Shown: piece by piece, positions 11,330-23,707 of the stretch
Position numbering within the stretch: the stretch's first letter is position 1
How the letters are laid out: each line of letters starts with the position of its first letter
From: Haemonchus contortus
Taxonomy: Eukaryota; Nematoda; Chromadorea; Rhabditida; Trichostrongylidae
NCBI GenBank assembly: GCA_000469685.2
Contig: LS997566.1
Coordinates: 8,600,491 to 8,664,490, forward strand
DNA length: 64,000 bases
Direction of reading: 5' to 3'
Translations under genes and position numbers: made by a program
The notes under the pieces: model-generated
What the model saw: the letters and a program-made list of their open reading frames with translations, nothing else
Told to the model about the DNA's origin: nothing
Database searches by the model: none

Positions 11330-12475
11330 TATGAAACCACCCGGAGGTCGGAACCTTAAAACCTTCCCAAAGCCCTCATCTGCTTTCATCAGACGCTGTT
11401 ACTTTCTGTAAACTATTACCTGCCATCCAATCACACCCTACATCACACACTGAAGTAGCAATGCTCTGCATACATACGAAAACAGGACGTGATCTAATGG
11501 TGAGTGACATCCCTTATTAGCTGCTACTACTTCTAGTTACCAACCTCCCGTAATCACAACGGATTCCACGTCGCTATTCGATGTTTCAAGTTCCCACTAC
11601 TAACACCAAAAGAGAAACTAACACAGTGGTTCCCACCTACTTTAGCTCCTTATCGCCCTTACCAGTTGTTATCACCCCTGCCACCAAGTGCCTATGATCC
11701 AATCAAACTCTCAACTTTACGTTGTTCGTTACGTTGTCCAGGTTGCATTCTCGTCCAAAGTTCACTACGATTTCCAATGAAAGAGGGGCGATTCTGAATG
11801 AGAATAAAGTCACACACCCCACAGTGCCAGGGTTCCACTGTGAACACCAACGGTGTAACGATCTTGTGGATTCCGTCTGAGGCTCTCTATCAGTCCCTGT
11901 TGTCTTTTCCTATCTTATATCATAGAGTTCCCGTCTTTCCGCCTCTATCATTGTATCACTATGCAAAATGCAAAAGCCAGCAGTGCCCAGGGTCAGTCTT
12001 TCCAGTATTACCTGTTATCGTCACTCGAGGTCAAAAAATTTCTTTCCTTAAATGACGATGCTTCCTGACTCATGCTGACGAAAGCGGAAATGCCAGAGTA
12101 AACCTCTTCCAACAGCGCTTCAGCAACTGTGCTACAAACTGTAGCTTGCGCATGAACGGGATGACACGATCAGAACTATCGTGCGACTAATAAGTAACCC
12201 TATTACTGAACTAAATAAAAATTGAAGTTATAAATTAAATTAAACTAGCTGATTCCTGCTTTACTACGAGTTGTGACTCAGTGACACCGTAACCTGATCA
12301 TAAGCATAAGTGAGACAGTAGGAAGTCTCATCCGCTGTTGTCTCACGTCTCGTCTATATGGTGGCAGTGACAGATTACGCCCGCCTGAGCGATGGATCCT
12401 TGATAAATCATTTTTCAAATATGGAGTTCGACTTCGTCTTTACGTTTAATAGGGGGATCGGGAGTTTGTTGGATA
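11330..12475. other. Unassigned C/T-rich stretch
   Basis: Rich in C and T on the plus strand (11,400-11,960), which opens long frames with no splice-site support. I cannot assign a gene. Confidence 0.3.
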
Positions 12476-12479
12476 ACGT

Positions 12480-12740
12480 GCAGCCCACAAGGTTGGCGAA
12501 TTGTGGGTAAACTTCGGCCTAGGCAAGACTTGAACCCGTACTTGGGCTTACGGGCACCGGGCCCTCATCCCTTACACTGCCAAGATCCTTTCAATGGCTT
12601 ATATGTTTTAACTTTCAAGTTTGTCCCTAACAGAGGCTTTGCCCGTAACTTGCCAACCTTGTGAGAGACTGAGACTTTCGTTTCGAATGCTGCGACGAAA
12701 TAACAGCATTTAACAAACATCAAGTGACATGGGTTCAGGC
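12480..12740. repeat. SINE2 remnant, again minus then plus
   Basis: 12,485-12,590 read on the minus strand has the SINE2 head (ggcagtgtaagggatgag, then gggttcaagtcttgcc). 12,620-12,740 on the plus strand carries only the SINE2 tail (gagactttcg, then gaaataacagcatttaac). The orientation is the same as at 9930-10,215. Confidence 0.5.
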
Positions 12741-12744
12741 CTCT

Positions 12745-15700
12745 GAAAAGACGAATGCATCGAAAAGTAAGTCCCCAATTTACGACTTATTCCACCTGTA
12801 AACCCGCTCGGCACAAGAACATAACGAGCTGTTAACAAAGATTTATGGAGACAGCACTTGAACACATAGAATTCTTAGAGACACACTAAATGCTTGACCC
12901 ATTGAGATGGATTGACGGAGTGATAACCGGATTGCTGTAATATTGGCGACAGACTAGTTCACAATTGAAATAATGAATGTTGAGGAAGAATGAGATCATC
13001 GGATCATATGGTATCGTATGATATCATATGGTAACGTCGTCTACCATACGTTTCTGCCATCCTTCTTCGAGACCGTCTTCAGAATTTCGCCCTGCAGATA
13101 TGGGTTCTTGTTTGATTTTTGTAGATGAACGATTGGATGTTGCGGTCGAATGGAACGCTTGCGTCGGGGTGGCAACTGGAGCATAACACAATTAAGTGTG
13201 TTGCTTGACTAACGCGAAAAAAAAAGCGAAGAGAAAATATCGCTTTTTAGTGAAAATTTGATTAGCGGGAGTGGAGAGGAGGGGGGAGGCGGAAGGTGTC
13301 GGTGCTCTTTTCTTTACTGAGCACTAGAGCGCAGAGATGAAAAGGAGCTGACTTCGCGAGCTTATAATGGTGCCTAGGAACATTGGTTAGCAGAGAGAAT
13401 AGTTTTTGGAACTAAGCCTTAGAAGGGAAAGAGGATCTGGGTGGGTGAATCAAGTGAATGTCCAATTCTTTCCTGATCCTAGCTTTTTGCACGAAGAAAT
13501 CTTCCCGTCCAACCGAGTGCTCCTCCCCTGCAAGGCTTAGGTAACACCTATACGCTTCTGATTAAGAGTGTACGGAAAATCCGGTGACCCCCCTTCCCCG
13601 CCCCCCGTCCCTTCCTCTATTACACTTTCACCAGCTTTTTCACCTACCAACTAAGTTTCTAGAGGCAACCTGAAAATATCTAACGGTGCCTCCACCCCTT
13701 CCCCCCCCCCCTTACTTCACTGTTGTATTACATAAATCACTGAACTAGGATGAGAGAAGAGAGGAGCAATCTTTTTTCTCAGCGCTCAATCTAGGAGTTG
13801 TTCCCAGAAATGATTTATCCTTCTCAAAATGACCAAGTGAGAACTCTCTCTTTTGTTGTTGCTCAACTCAGGTTGGAGTGATGTGGATTGTGGCTGGCCC
13901 CAACCTTGCATACACCAAAGCGCAATTTCGTCTATCTACCATTTTGCGCTCTGATCTAGCCTCCGAGAAAATTGTTAGATTACTACTATTAATTCCGATT
14001 GTCCAGGACTATCGAGGTAAATATCGATAATGGTCCAGATTGAATCTCGGATCGATATCAGCCCAAGCTAACTGCACCTTTTGAAAAGAAAGATCATAAG
14101 TAATTCAGCATAGGCAGTAGCGTACGATTAAGGGTAATCTAAAAAAAAGAAGGGGGAAGGGGAGTATTCCGATAACAATTATGCTCATAAAAGTGATAGA
14201 ATGTACGTGGAACATCCCATCAGTTTTTGCTTTAATTTTGTGAAGAACGTGTGTCTAGAAAATTGAATTCTCACTTCGTCTGCACTTCGTTTCTCGTGGA
14301 ATTTCTTTGCAATCATGTTACGATGGAGAGAGTGTTCGTCAAGAAGCTCCTGCAGCGATGCTCCAAGATCGGATGCCTCCTTTTCAGCACAACTGAAAAA
14401 AGCAAGAAGAATTCGGGATGTAGTAAAAAACAGCTAAAAATTTCTTCAAGTGTCTATAGCCTGATTTTAGAGATCTTCCGGCACTTATTTTTTATGCACT
14501 TAACTCCAATATATTCTATTTAGGACCACATAACTTTAAAGTTTCTGTCCTCTGATATGGATCGTGCAACCTTTACAGAAAGTCAAAAAAGAATTTTCTT
14601 CAAGCCTCCAAATACCGATAAAGCCAAAATATTATGATAAAGAAGGTTGCACGAAGTCTCATACTGCTTCCTTTTCAGTATTTGCTGTTCTGAAGGTAGA
14701 AAGAAGAAATCAGGAAGCTTCCGGGGTAGTCCCAAAGTAAGTGGTCCACCAATTTTGCATGTCGCCAGGAACTCATGAGTGTTTTCCCTACTAGTCTAAA
14801 AGAATCTTGTGAAGCAGCATAGTTAGCTAAACGGATTCGCCCACCTCCATTAGCTGCAACAGCTCTTCTAATCATGGGCTCTCATCGGGTCAACCAGGCA
14901 CGAGAATGAGCCAGGGTAATATCCTGAGCTCAAATTTTCGTAAGTGGCACCGCATATTTCGACCCCAGATTTCAGAAGGACGCTAGTCTCACTATACCGG
15001 GATCGGCACCCTTTGAATTCATCTTGTTTCGTATCCCCACATGCAGATCATTATCATAATCATGCGTTTCACGATTAACCCATAGAGAATGGATGTGTCG
15101 CAGATCTCCACAGAGTTTTTTTCTCAAACTGAGTTCTCGTGAATAGAGAGTTGGTTGGGCCCTTCATGATTACAAGGTAGTGGTCGCTTCTCTTTCCAAG
15201 CAATTCAATTCAATCAAGCCCACAAGCTTCCCTCACAACACCGCAGCTTTTATGCTGCACAGCGTGAGGAGAGAACCTTGAAATAGCTAAAAAACGTTCA
15301 CATTCAAGACACCTTGGAGTAGTAACAGTATATCGTATTATTTAATTGTAGCAATTCGTCTCATAATGGTCCAATGAGAATCTGGCTGTTTACCAACTAC
15401 TTCATTGTTTACTCTAGAGCGAGTTAACTGGGAATGTTTACTTTTCTGGGCTTACGTGAATTTTAACACTACATACTGTGGACGCCATACTCTTACACCT
15501 ACATCTGCATCTTTTAACTATTTCTAGGATGTAAGAAAAGCATAAAATTATAAATATATGAATGTAGTATATAAATAACTCTTATCATTACTCCTAACAG
15601 AAAATGACTCACTTGAACATGTGTTCCTGGTCGCAAATGCAGTGTTGCTGAGCTTGGTAATTTCGAGAGAACTCCGCGCTGAAATGTCGGTTAATAAGGA

Positions 15701-16165
15701 CAGACGTTCATTTTATTAAATTAGTGTGTTTCAGAAAAATGGGACAGTTTGTTAGGTGGTCTGACAAATTTGACTACAAAAATGCCAGAAATACTGTTGG
15801 AGGAAACTGCTTATATCTAGGAAGCTTAAATAATGTCAAAGAGTTCATCCATGGAAATGTCAGGTTTGTGGAAGAGGGGTGCAGCCTAGATTAATCTTGG
15901 ACAGAAGATATTTGAACAAGTAGGAACTGAACCCAAAGTGTAATTCACATCACAATTCACTCGTTACACGAACAACTCCAAAATTCAAGACGTCTCTTTA
16001 TTGCAATGGCTGCAGTGATCAGGAGAGGCTCGGAATATATTCTGGACTGGATAAAAATCCCTGGATTTTTCATGAGTGGACGTTTTTGCTTCATTCTCGA
16101 CGTATAAACAACATCAAAAAGGAGAAAAAGTTCGAAGTGGCCTAATGGCATGTGGTGACTAACAC
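12745..16165. other. Unassigned intergenic DNA
   Basis: No gene supported. Homopolymer C tracts lie at about 13,586-13,612 and 13,696-13,712. A short plus-strand frame from an ATG near 14,315 (MLRWRECSSRSSCSDAPRSD...) has coding-like composition but no clear splice partner. A minus-strand frame at 14,675-14,875 is likewise unsupported. Confidence 0.3.
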
Positions 16166-16173
16166 ATGGTAAT

Positions 16174-16265
16174 GACATGGTGTCCCGCATCAATCTGTGC
16201 CCCCGGCCGACCAAGACGTAGTGACATGGTGTCCCGCATCAATCTGTGCCCCCGGCAGACCAAAA
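16174..16265 (+). repeat. Local tandem duplication (about 46 bp x 2)
   Basis: gacatggtgtcccgcatcaa followed by tctgtgcccccggc occurs twice head-to-tail at the 5' end of a truncated SINE1. Confidence 0.7.
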
Positions 16266-16462
16266 CTTTCACCTTGCCGAGGTTGGTCAGTTGGTGCCAG
16301 ACCCGTTCGGATGGTTAAAAACACTAACTTTAACATTGGCTGGCCCCCGCAAGTCATTGTGTAGGCCACATATGCATCCAAACTGCTACAATGATATTGA
16401 ATGAAAGTCAAATCAGGAACAACATGGGAACATCCCGAAGATGGGATTGTTGAACGCAAAGC
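16266..16462 (+). repeat. SINE1, 5'-truncated plus-strand copy
   Basis: Body matches (ggttggtcagttggtgccag, cgcaagtcattgtgtaggcc) and the 3' end gatgggattgttgaacgc are present. The tRNA-like head is replaced by the tandem duplication. Confidence 0.65.
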
Positions 16463-16479
16463 CATTGATTTCAATGCAA

Positions 16480-17690
16480 AAGAAGAAGAGGAGAAATACT
16501 TCTAATGAGTGCCATTTTTAAAAAAACAATTTATTATTTGAGGAAGTTGCTCTGAATGCTTCCGTCTTGATCGAGCAATTACTAGAGGAAACTGCGCTTT
16601 TGTGGGAGCAATTCTTTTGAAAACGCTGGCCACTGCTTTTGGCTACTGCTACGATGAAATCGGAAATCGCTAGTCCATTGAAAGTTAACGATATTTTGAT
16701 TTTAGGAATTTTTTTTTTTTGATGATGAGCTGTGAGCTAACGATGAGTGCATTTGTCGGTTTGCCTGTGTGTCTAACCGGAAATTCATAACTTTTGGTCT
16801 TCCAAACTTTGAGCGTTCAAGGGTAGGGATATAGGTGGCAGGATGAGAACACCGATTGTGGGTTGTAGGAAGTGATAACAAATGACAGAAACTGATAAAG
16901 AGAATTAGAAGGCAAAAGTCACAGAATCTGCTACACAAGATCTGCTTTTCAGTACGTGTTCAGATCGGAGCTTTGGCACTTTGAAAGATGGTGTAAAGAG
17001 GCTTTGATGGTCAGCGACGAGGACCGATAACAAGCGATAAGGGCTGATAAAGAGCCATAGAAATGGAGAGCCTCTAGGTCTGTAATGCCCTTTGTGTTAA
17101 TTCGCTACCTTGGCATTTCAATAGTTGCAATAGAATATGCCAGGATCTGATAACAATGTACATATAAGGGTTAATGGCAAACGTTAGATAAAGAGAGCCA
17201 CTAGAATAAGTGCATTGATAGAGAACCTCGACAGTTTGGCATGTCATTCGACTGTGGTGGGATTGTAGCGTATAAGACGTTCGGCTTTTCTTTTTAGTGC
17301 TATGTGTATCCTTCGTGACAGAGCCCATTCGACTGTCATTTTGCATGAATACCTCCGTGATTAGGACAATAACCAAGTTATCTATACATATAGCTATCCA
17401 ACATTTGAAATAATCGACGAAGAGTGTCAAAGTATCCAACTATTAATAACGGGAGGGGGTCGACTGAGTATGAAGAATGGCTTTGAATCCGGGAAGCAAT
17501 CTCGAAACGAACTAGCCAAACGCATGCAATGCTTGAGTACTTCTCTCACCTATTTTCAAATTCTTCCAAACATCCATCGGCAGCTGTATATCCGACAGGG
17601 CATGGATTTGGTGGTTCACAGTAAGCCGGAAGAACGTTGTCGGATTTCACCTAAACAAAACTCAGTTCTATGGTTTCGATCTTAGTACAC
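16480..17690. other. Unassigned DNA downstream of the secreted-protein gene
   Basis: A 121-codon minus-strand frame (17,074-17,439) contains hydrophobic stretches such as LYLTFAINPYMYIVI that recall a serpentine-receptor fragment. It lacks convincing splice partners and I do not call it. A T-run lies near 16,711-16,720. Confidence 0.25.
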
Positions 17691-17694
17691 CGGT

Positions 17695-20468
17695 TTATGT
17701 GGTTAACAACATATAGACACTGAAAAGAATTCTGAGAATTCTAGAAAATGTAAGGAAAACAGGTGCAGTTGCTGGCTAACTGAATTCTTTGGCCTGGCAT
17801 GGGTTTTCCAAAGCTTCCTCAAGAGCTTACCGCATATCTTCAGGTTTCTTGTGCATTATCATCACGGGATCGGTTTCGTCTACAATCTTACCACGAAAGT
17901 AGGGGAGGGGAGGAGGGGGGAGGGATGGATGCTGCTGTCTTTCTGTTGATTACTGCTCTCTGCTTACGTGTTTCAATAGTTGACTGAACCACTTCGAACT
18001 CCTTTTGCTGGGTTATGTAGCGTCATAATAGATGCACTGAGACTAATGTATCAATAAACAAACAAACAAGTAGATTGAAAACTTTGCGACCGTACTCGCC
18101 GTTGTTGTCGGTCTGTGAGAGGCGGTGAACGGCTTATCTTTAGCTTCGATTATACCCTGTTAGATATCAAGTATCGGCAGGATTGTAGAGATGTTTGGTC
18201 TAGTTGAATTGATGATGATATGATGATTCCAGGCTTTGGAGGAGGAAAAAGCGAGAGCTCAGTAATGCTCTAAAACCGAGCTTGCAAAGAGTACAAACAA
18301 ATTTTATCACATAAATAAAGGTGGCTGCCCGATCAGAGATTAGAGTTAGGCCAGCTGTTAGTAGAATAGTACATTCAATTTGAAATAGAAGGGTTAAAAG
18401 CTGTTACCTCTTGTCTTTGTTGAAAATTCTCTTCTTCGCGAAGTTTTTGTTCTCCTTCGCCGGCTCCACCTGAAGTTGAACCCACATAAGTAAGGAACAT
18501 TGGCTGGACGAATAATTGACCACTTTATTACTCGTTTGTGTTCGATCAACGCAATCATTGCTGAATTGCAAAATCACCAGATAAAACACAAGAGTAGGAA
18601 AAATATTGAATACTCGGGTGAGCCATTTTCAGTAAATCTTGCCATCTTACAACTTTGCCCTCAGTGCGAGCCATTTTTAATAAATTCTGTCACGCTAACA
18701 ACCGATAATCGAGAAAAATTTAACCAAAAGCAAAGGTGTACGATATTTTGTATTCCAAAATGTTGTTTCAACTACCTCAAGAAGATTTTTTCAAGTCAGA
18801 CGGGGAGAGGAACAGAAAATTACATTGGAATTTCACATCGTGCTCAAGATTATGAAAACAGAGCAATCAGAGATGAAAACATTCACTGACATGGGCCTGC
18901 CATGTAGATCGTTGAAAGAAATTAGCTGAGTCATAGCAGAAAAAGCGGAATGCCCTAATTGAGGCAGAGTTTTAGAAGCATGTTGCCTCGGAAAAGGAAG
19001 CGAATGTTGGAAGACGCCCTTCCGTTATTCGCCTTCTTCAGGCGAAAAGCCCACTTTAGTTCCTCATCCACAGTACCCAAGACGTAAACGGCAGATTTGA
19101 GGAACGCATGGTCAACCTACCTTGTGGGGAAGATACGCTAGGGAAGCAATTTAAGATTTGTTTTATCCCGAGTGAACGTCCATCAATTCCCGATATACCG
19201 CATTCATCTTATACGCTAGCTCTCATAGAAAAATACTTTAACACCGTAGGTCTTAAGGAATTACGACAACGTTTCGACGTATTTGTCTTTTTCAGAGACC
19301 ATGATTCCACCGCTCAGGTGGACAGAATCCACTGTCGCCACATCTGACTGTCAGTAGCGAAGTATGGTGCAATTGAGCCAAAGTATGTTCAGCCGAAGGC
19401 GCTCCTTGCTCATCAAGACTTGTCTACGATGTTAAAGTGCAGATTGGCACTTACGAAAGAGCAGCAGCCTGCTGATGATGAAAGCTAAGAGGTGTCGTTG
19501 TGGTATACTAAGCGAAAATCGCTCTGAAACCCCTACATAATCAGTTTACAATACTGCTACTATGGCCTCACTGGGTGATGAACAGCACAGCTTTTATCCC
19601 TCAGAAAATCTTTACTGCTAGCGTTCATAATAATCTAATCGAGAAGGTACAAAAAACCAATAATGGTCGTCTTGTCAACAATCTTGGCGTTTGTGAGCGA
19701 ACGCCAAAACTGTTGGGAAGACGACCATTACTGGTTTTTTGTACCTTCTCGATGAGCTTAAGCCACATCCTGCCCTTTTACTAAAGAACACCATCACAAA
19801 CTATCAGAAATATCGCAAAAATTTCTTTCAGTACGCTTTCGGCTTCAAAAATTAATTCTTGCTCTCGAAAAGTTGCTCAGAAAACATTGAAACTTTTTTA
19901 GAAATTACATATAGGAATGGTAAAGTTATCTGAATATGAATTCAGCTAGTCATGAATATGTACTTACCGGTTATAAATTTACTGCCAAATGCTGAGGGGC
20001 TTGGCACATTCTCGGCATCTCGCGAAATCAAGTCGATGAAGTCACCAGAGGGAAGCAGCGCCATGTCGCCCGCCTGAAGCAGTCGATGCCTACTGTCTCA
20101 ATTTCAGTATCCAATACCGGAACTACTGCCCTCTATGGCTCAACTGCGAGCCTTGACGATGAGAATCAATGGTCATAACATATGGAAATCAAACCTTACA
20201 GAAAAAGGACTGATGCTATTTCCATGGAATATATTGCCCAAGATACTCCCAGCTCGAGTTAAACTTTTAGAGGTAATGCACTAGACTTTAAAGATACACT
20301 GCGATTTTCTGCCCCACTTACTTCCCTACAAACTACCGCATTCAGTGGGTGTGGGCTACCGCAGGCATAGCCAATGAACCTATACAAAAAAGTGAATAGA
20401 CTTACCGATTCGCCAAAATCAAAGGCGAAAACATTACTGACGAGCAGTGCGAGTAGGGCGAGCATCAT
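17695..20468 (-). CDS. Six-exon gene for a 114-residue secreted protein
   Basis: I do not recognise the family. Exons 20,468-20,406, 20,073-19,968, 18,469-18,408, 18,007-17,968, 17,879-17,831 and 17,719-17,695 join in phase (345 nt, TAA stop). Donors are GTAAGT, GTAAGT, GTAACA, GTAAGC and GTAAGC. Acceptors include CTTCAG twice, CCCAG, TTGTAG and TTTTCAG. Exon 1 is a clean signal peptide (MMLALLALLVSNVFAF) cut next to exon 2 (AGDMALLPSGDFIDLISRD). Exons 3-4 are Glu/Gln-rich and probably helical (EQKLREEENFQQRQE, QKEFEVVQSTIE). Exon 5 ends HKKPEDM. No cysteine remains after signal cleavage, so it is not a disulfide-rich effector. The protein is probably exported. The small last exon (RVYMLLTT then stop) is the least certain part. 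Intron 2 (1,498 bp) holds a strong hairpin. Confidence 0.6.
19638..19753. repeat. Long near-perfect hairpin (54-nt arms)
   Basis: atcgagaaggtacaaaaaac at 19,638 is mirrored by gttttttgtaccttctcgat ending at 19,753. The arms stay paired, with a few mismatches, to ggcgtt/aacgcc around an 8-nt loop at 19,692-19,699. It sits in intron 2 of the secreted-protein gene, so on the pre-mRNA it would be a single long stem-loop. Confidence 0.85.
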
Positions 20469-20821
20469 CACGAGAAGCGCAAGCTCGCTGAGTGAGCCCG
20501 AGGAGGGATCGATACGGTGCCGAGCGGCTCCGCCCCAGAACCTCGTTCATTCTGAAGAATGACGACACGGAACGCACGTCATTGACTCGTGGATATTGAA
20601 TCAGAAAAATACGGGCCATGCAGTTGTGGGAATTACTATTTCCGCACATTCTGGATTGCGCCATAGATCGTGTCTGGATGTGACTACATGGTGGAAATTC
20701 TGCTTCGAAATATATTTATGGAAAGAAAAATGTTGCATCCAATATCAGCGTGGTGCTATGGTGATGGCTTAAAGCACACGTTCAAGAATTTATTTGGATT
20801 CTGCGTGCTGGCGAACGGAAT

Positions 20822-21065
20822 AGGCAGTATGGCAGATGACGCACCATCCCACACCTATGCTCTGGAGATAGTGTCCAGCTCGATGTCGCCTAGGTTAAAC
20901 AGAATTTCCATCCCTCCAGGACTTTTCCCACGACTCAAAACTCGTCTGGGAGGATGAAAGGGCCGACTAGGGCAAGGGCAAGTCATTTTAAAGGCCCATC
21001 CAGAACGCCACTACGACTCTGAAAGGAAGTCGACGCCGCCGCCAAAAACGGGATCGATTGGGGTG
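20822..21065 (+). repeat. SINE1, plus-strand copy
   Basis: Head ggcagtatggcagatgacgc is diverged. The body (actcgtctgggaggatgaaa) and 3' block (cgccactacgactctgaaag) match. The 3' end reads aaacgggatcgatt. Confidence 0.65.
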
Positions 21066-21274
21066 TGGTGCAGGAGGAACGAAGTTGTCGTGTCGCGGCA
21101 AGAGGGACGCCGCGCGCGAAAGAATACAGCTGAAGATCTAGCAGGTGTGAAGTACAGGAACGAAGGAATTAATTGTAGAATCATGCCTAAAATAATGATC
21201 ACATATAGATTGAGATGCATGAAGAACGCTAGAGCTCTGATATCGGCGAAGCGAATGGTCCGCGACAGCCGCAT
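21066..21274 (-). CDS. Coding-looking membrane-protein frame, cut by a SINE
   Basis: From an ATG at about 21,274 the minus strand reads MRLSRTIRFADIRALAFF followed by a strongly hydrophobic helix (LYVIIILGMILQLIPSFLYF) and a basic tail. The frame runs straight into the SINE1 copy at 21,065, so the real 3' end is lost or lies in another exon I could not find. Composition is natural, but there is no splice or homology support. Confidence 0.25.
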
Positions 21275-21435
21275 GCGGCGAATCGATTACGGAAAACCGT
21301 TCTTACTGCTCGTCTTCTAATCTAATTGAGGCCAAAATCTCCATCCTTAGTGACTAGACCGTCTAAGGCTTTTCAGTTTGGCTTCATTAGTTTGTCGGAA
21401 GTTGAACCTTAAGTCAGTGAAGTCTATATTTTCAG

Positions 21436-21874
21436 GGATGCTGTGCTTAAAGTTAGAGGGCTGTCCGAGACCAAAGAAAGAGTCAAAAGAGGGAAAAAAG
21501 AATTGAAAGAGGTAAAAAATATCAAGAATACTGCTTTTATAGCTGAAGGGCTGCTTGAAAGCGAAGAATGAGTCGAAAAAAGGAAAAAGGAACTCAGATA
21601 GAGTAAAATATCAAAAAGTGGAGGTAGTATACCATTAGCACTCGAACAGGAATGCTTTGAAAACTGGGAGAAGTCGGTTAGAGTAGTTGAATTGCGACTT
21701 CCCTTCCGAGACGAACCCCTGGAGTACTCGTCTTCCCGAAAAAGCTATATCATTTATCATCTTGAGCTTGAGAAATTCCTTATTTTGTACGACCTCATTT
21801 CAATGTCGCAGAAATTCGAACACCTGCCGTTTTTTGAACACAGAAACTCGTCGGTAGTCACAGCTTTTTCATAA
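21436..21874 (+). CDS. Plus-strand exon candidates
   Basis: 21,436-21,511 follows a good TATTTTCAG acceptor and reads DAVLKVRGLSETKERVKRG up to a GTAAAA donor. 21,641-21,874 follows CCATTAG and is a 77-codon frame (LEQECFENWEKSVRVVEL..., ends TAA). Both have natural composition. They do not share a phase, and the sequence between is a diverged tandem copy of the first exon (21,533-21,600). The locus may be a decayed or alternatively spliced gene. Product unknown. Confidence 0.3.
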
Positions 21875-22035
21875 ACAACTGAGAAATCTGAGCCGCTTTG
21901 TAGCATCGAGCACATAGAGCATACCGCATTGTCGAAATTTCAGAGAGAACATGCTGAATCTAACGGCCGAAATGAACAAGAACAAGAAGAATTATCGCCT
22001 TCTGTTGTGAGGACACGGTTCATTTAAGCAATATT

Positions 22036-22330
22036 GAAGGCACAGTTCACGATGAAAGTGGTTTCCCAGATTTCTCCATAGGGTGAATTTGAGACTACCT
22101 CGTACACTATATCTGGCACTACCAGTTCTGAGAACAGCCTATATAGCGGTGTCCTTGGACAGCGGCATTGTGGAGGCTGCACCTATCACAAGGGATCCAT
22201 GTGAGAAGCTCAAAGTACTTCTCATGATTCATAGCGACAGCGAAAGGCAGTTCTTTGAAGTTGTGGCTTGACGTAGTCAATAAGCGCAATTGCAACAACC
22301 GGGATCTCGTCCGAATACTCCTTATTTTTC
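22036..22330 (+). mobile_element. Fragment of a TIR-type DNA repeat family
   Basis: Begins gaaggcacagttcacgatga, matching the terminal repeat of the 519-bp element at 47,709-48,227. The interior at 22,160-22,330 (ggctgcacc, ggcagttcttt, cgcaattgcaacaa) resembles 24,020-24,190. No transposase is visible. Confidence 0.45.
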
Positions 22331-22879
22331 TCAAAATCGACGGATTTTTTTCACTACCCATAAATTGTTCCTACCTTACTCTTACTGAAAAAGAGTCCAT
22401 CAAAATCATCGTGGATGGTGCCTTCAAGATGAAACCGAGAGCGAATGGTTCACAATGTATTTATTACAAATAATGCCTATCCATGGTGATATCTTCTGAC
22501 CATACATCGTAATCCGTTATTGATCTCCTTAAATTCGTTGGTAACGGTACGAGCGTTCCATCTGAATGATGACTTAAGGAATGGATATTCCGAAGTTTGA
22601 CAAAGCTGGTATTCGAAATTAGAAAACATCACATCTTCAGTCATTGTCACCGATCGCAGATTACCAACGAGCATTATTTATATTATGTCTGCAACATCCA
22701 AAGCGGATGTGGTGCACTGCCACAACGTGAGACTGTATAGACCGAATATTGGATTGTAGTAACCCACCCGGACCACCTAACTCTTCAGTTCCTTCAGGTG
22801 CAGGGCTTGGAGGATAAAACACCAGTTCTTGCATAATCCGGCCCTTGACTCACTCTCAATTTTGAATTGTATGAATCTC

Positions 22880-23185
22880 ACAGGACGGAGGCAGTGTAGT
22901 GTCAAGTGGTGCACTTCGCACACGTATGTTCGCGAGTTCGAATCCTGGGTCGATATCTGCCTGGGCCAACCAAGCCTTCCATCCCTGCGGGCTCGATTAA
23001 GTGGTATCAGAATCGCTTGGGTAAAAGTAGGACCTCTACATCTGTTGGCCACCTGCAAATCACTTTATAGGCCACATACGCACTCATTGCGCCACTACGA
23101 TTCTGAATGGAAGTCGAATGCGTGGGCAATTCCCTCAAACGGGACTGATTATCGACTCAAAGCTTTATCGTTTATCCCTTATGAA
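22880..23185 (+). repeat. SINE1, full-length plus-strand copy
   Basis: Nearly complete. A-box-like ggcagtgtagtgtcaagtgg, B-box-like gagttcgaatcctgg, body gggccaaccaagccttccat and gcgccactacgattctgaat, 3' end aaacgggactgattatcg with a tttatc-type tail. Confidence 0.8.
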
Positions 23186-23707
23186 TCTCATAGTTATCAC
23201 TGCACAAGATCAGGGAGGGTATTCTTGTCATGTTTCAAAAATACTGGAAGCAATTGTCTCACCTTCCATTTTTGCACTCAATCATTGTGACGGAACCGAC
23301 TGATTCTGCGATTTGGGTGTCATATCCGTCCCGCACTGCCATACAACTGTTGTCATTAGTGTCACAGAGGACAACGCCACGTAAACAATTACTAGAATCC
23401 AGAAAATACCTGAATTGAGAAGTGTAGATTCAAAAAAGAATTCTGAATATCGCCTGACCACCCGATGAATGAGACGATAAGTGATTATTATAGGGAGTGT
23501 CGCAAGGTTTGTCAATTTATCATACTGCTGACTTTTATCGTTAGATGTCACTGGCATCGGCAAATGCTCAGAGTTCGCTGGCGACTGAGGGCATGGAAAT
23601 ATCGGGTTGTAGAAATATCAACGAAACGCAATTATATCTTTAGCTTGTCTTCAAGAGCGAAATGGTATCAGTGAGCCATCCCTTGAAAGAGCTAGCGATG
23701 GATGATT

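Noticed and set aside
17074..17439. Serpentine receptor gene on the minus strand
   Set aside because: The resemblance rests on hydrophobicity and one short motif. No exon structure or full set of membrane segments.
18500..18889. 129-codon plus-strand open frame
   Set aside because: It starts in intron 2 antisense to the secreted-protein gene, has AT-driven composition and no splice or motif support.
19030..19065. Another hammerhead-like copy (cgccttcttcaggcg)
   Set aside because: It is a small palindrome. The GAAA-C-GUC and stem I parts seen in the Penelope copies are absent.
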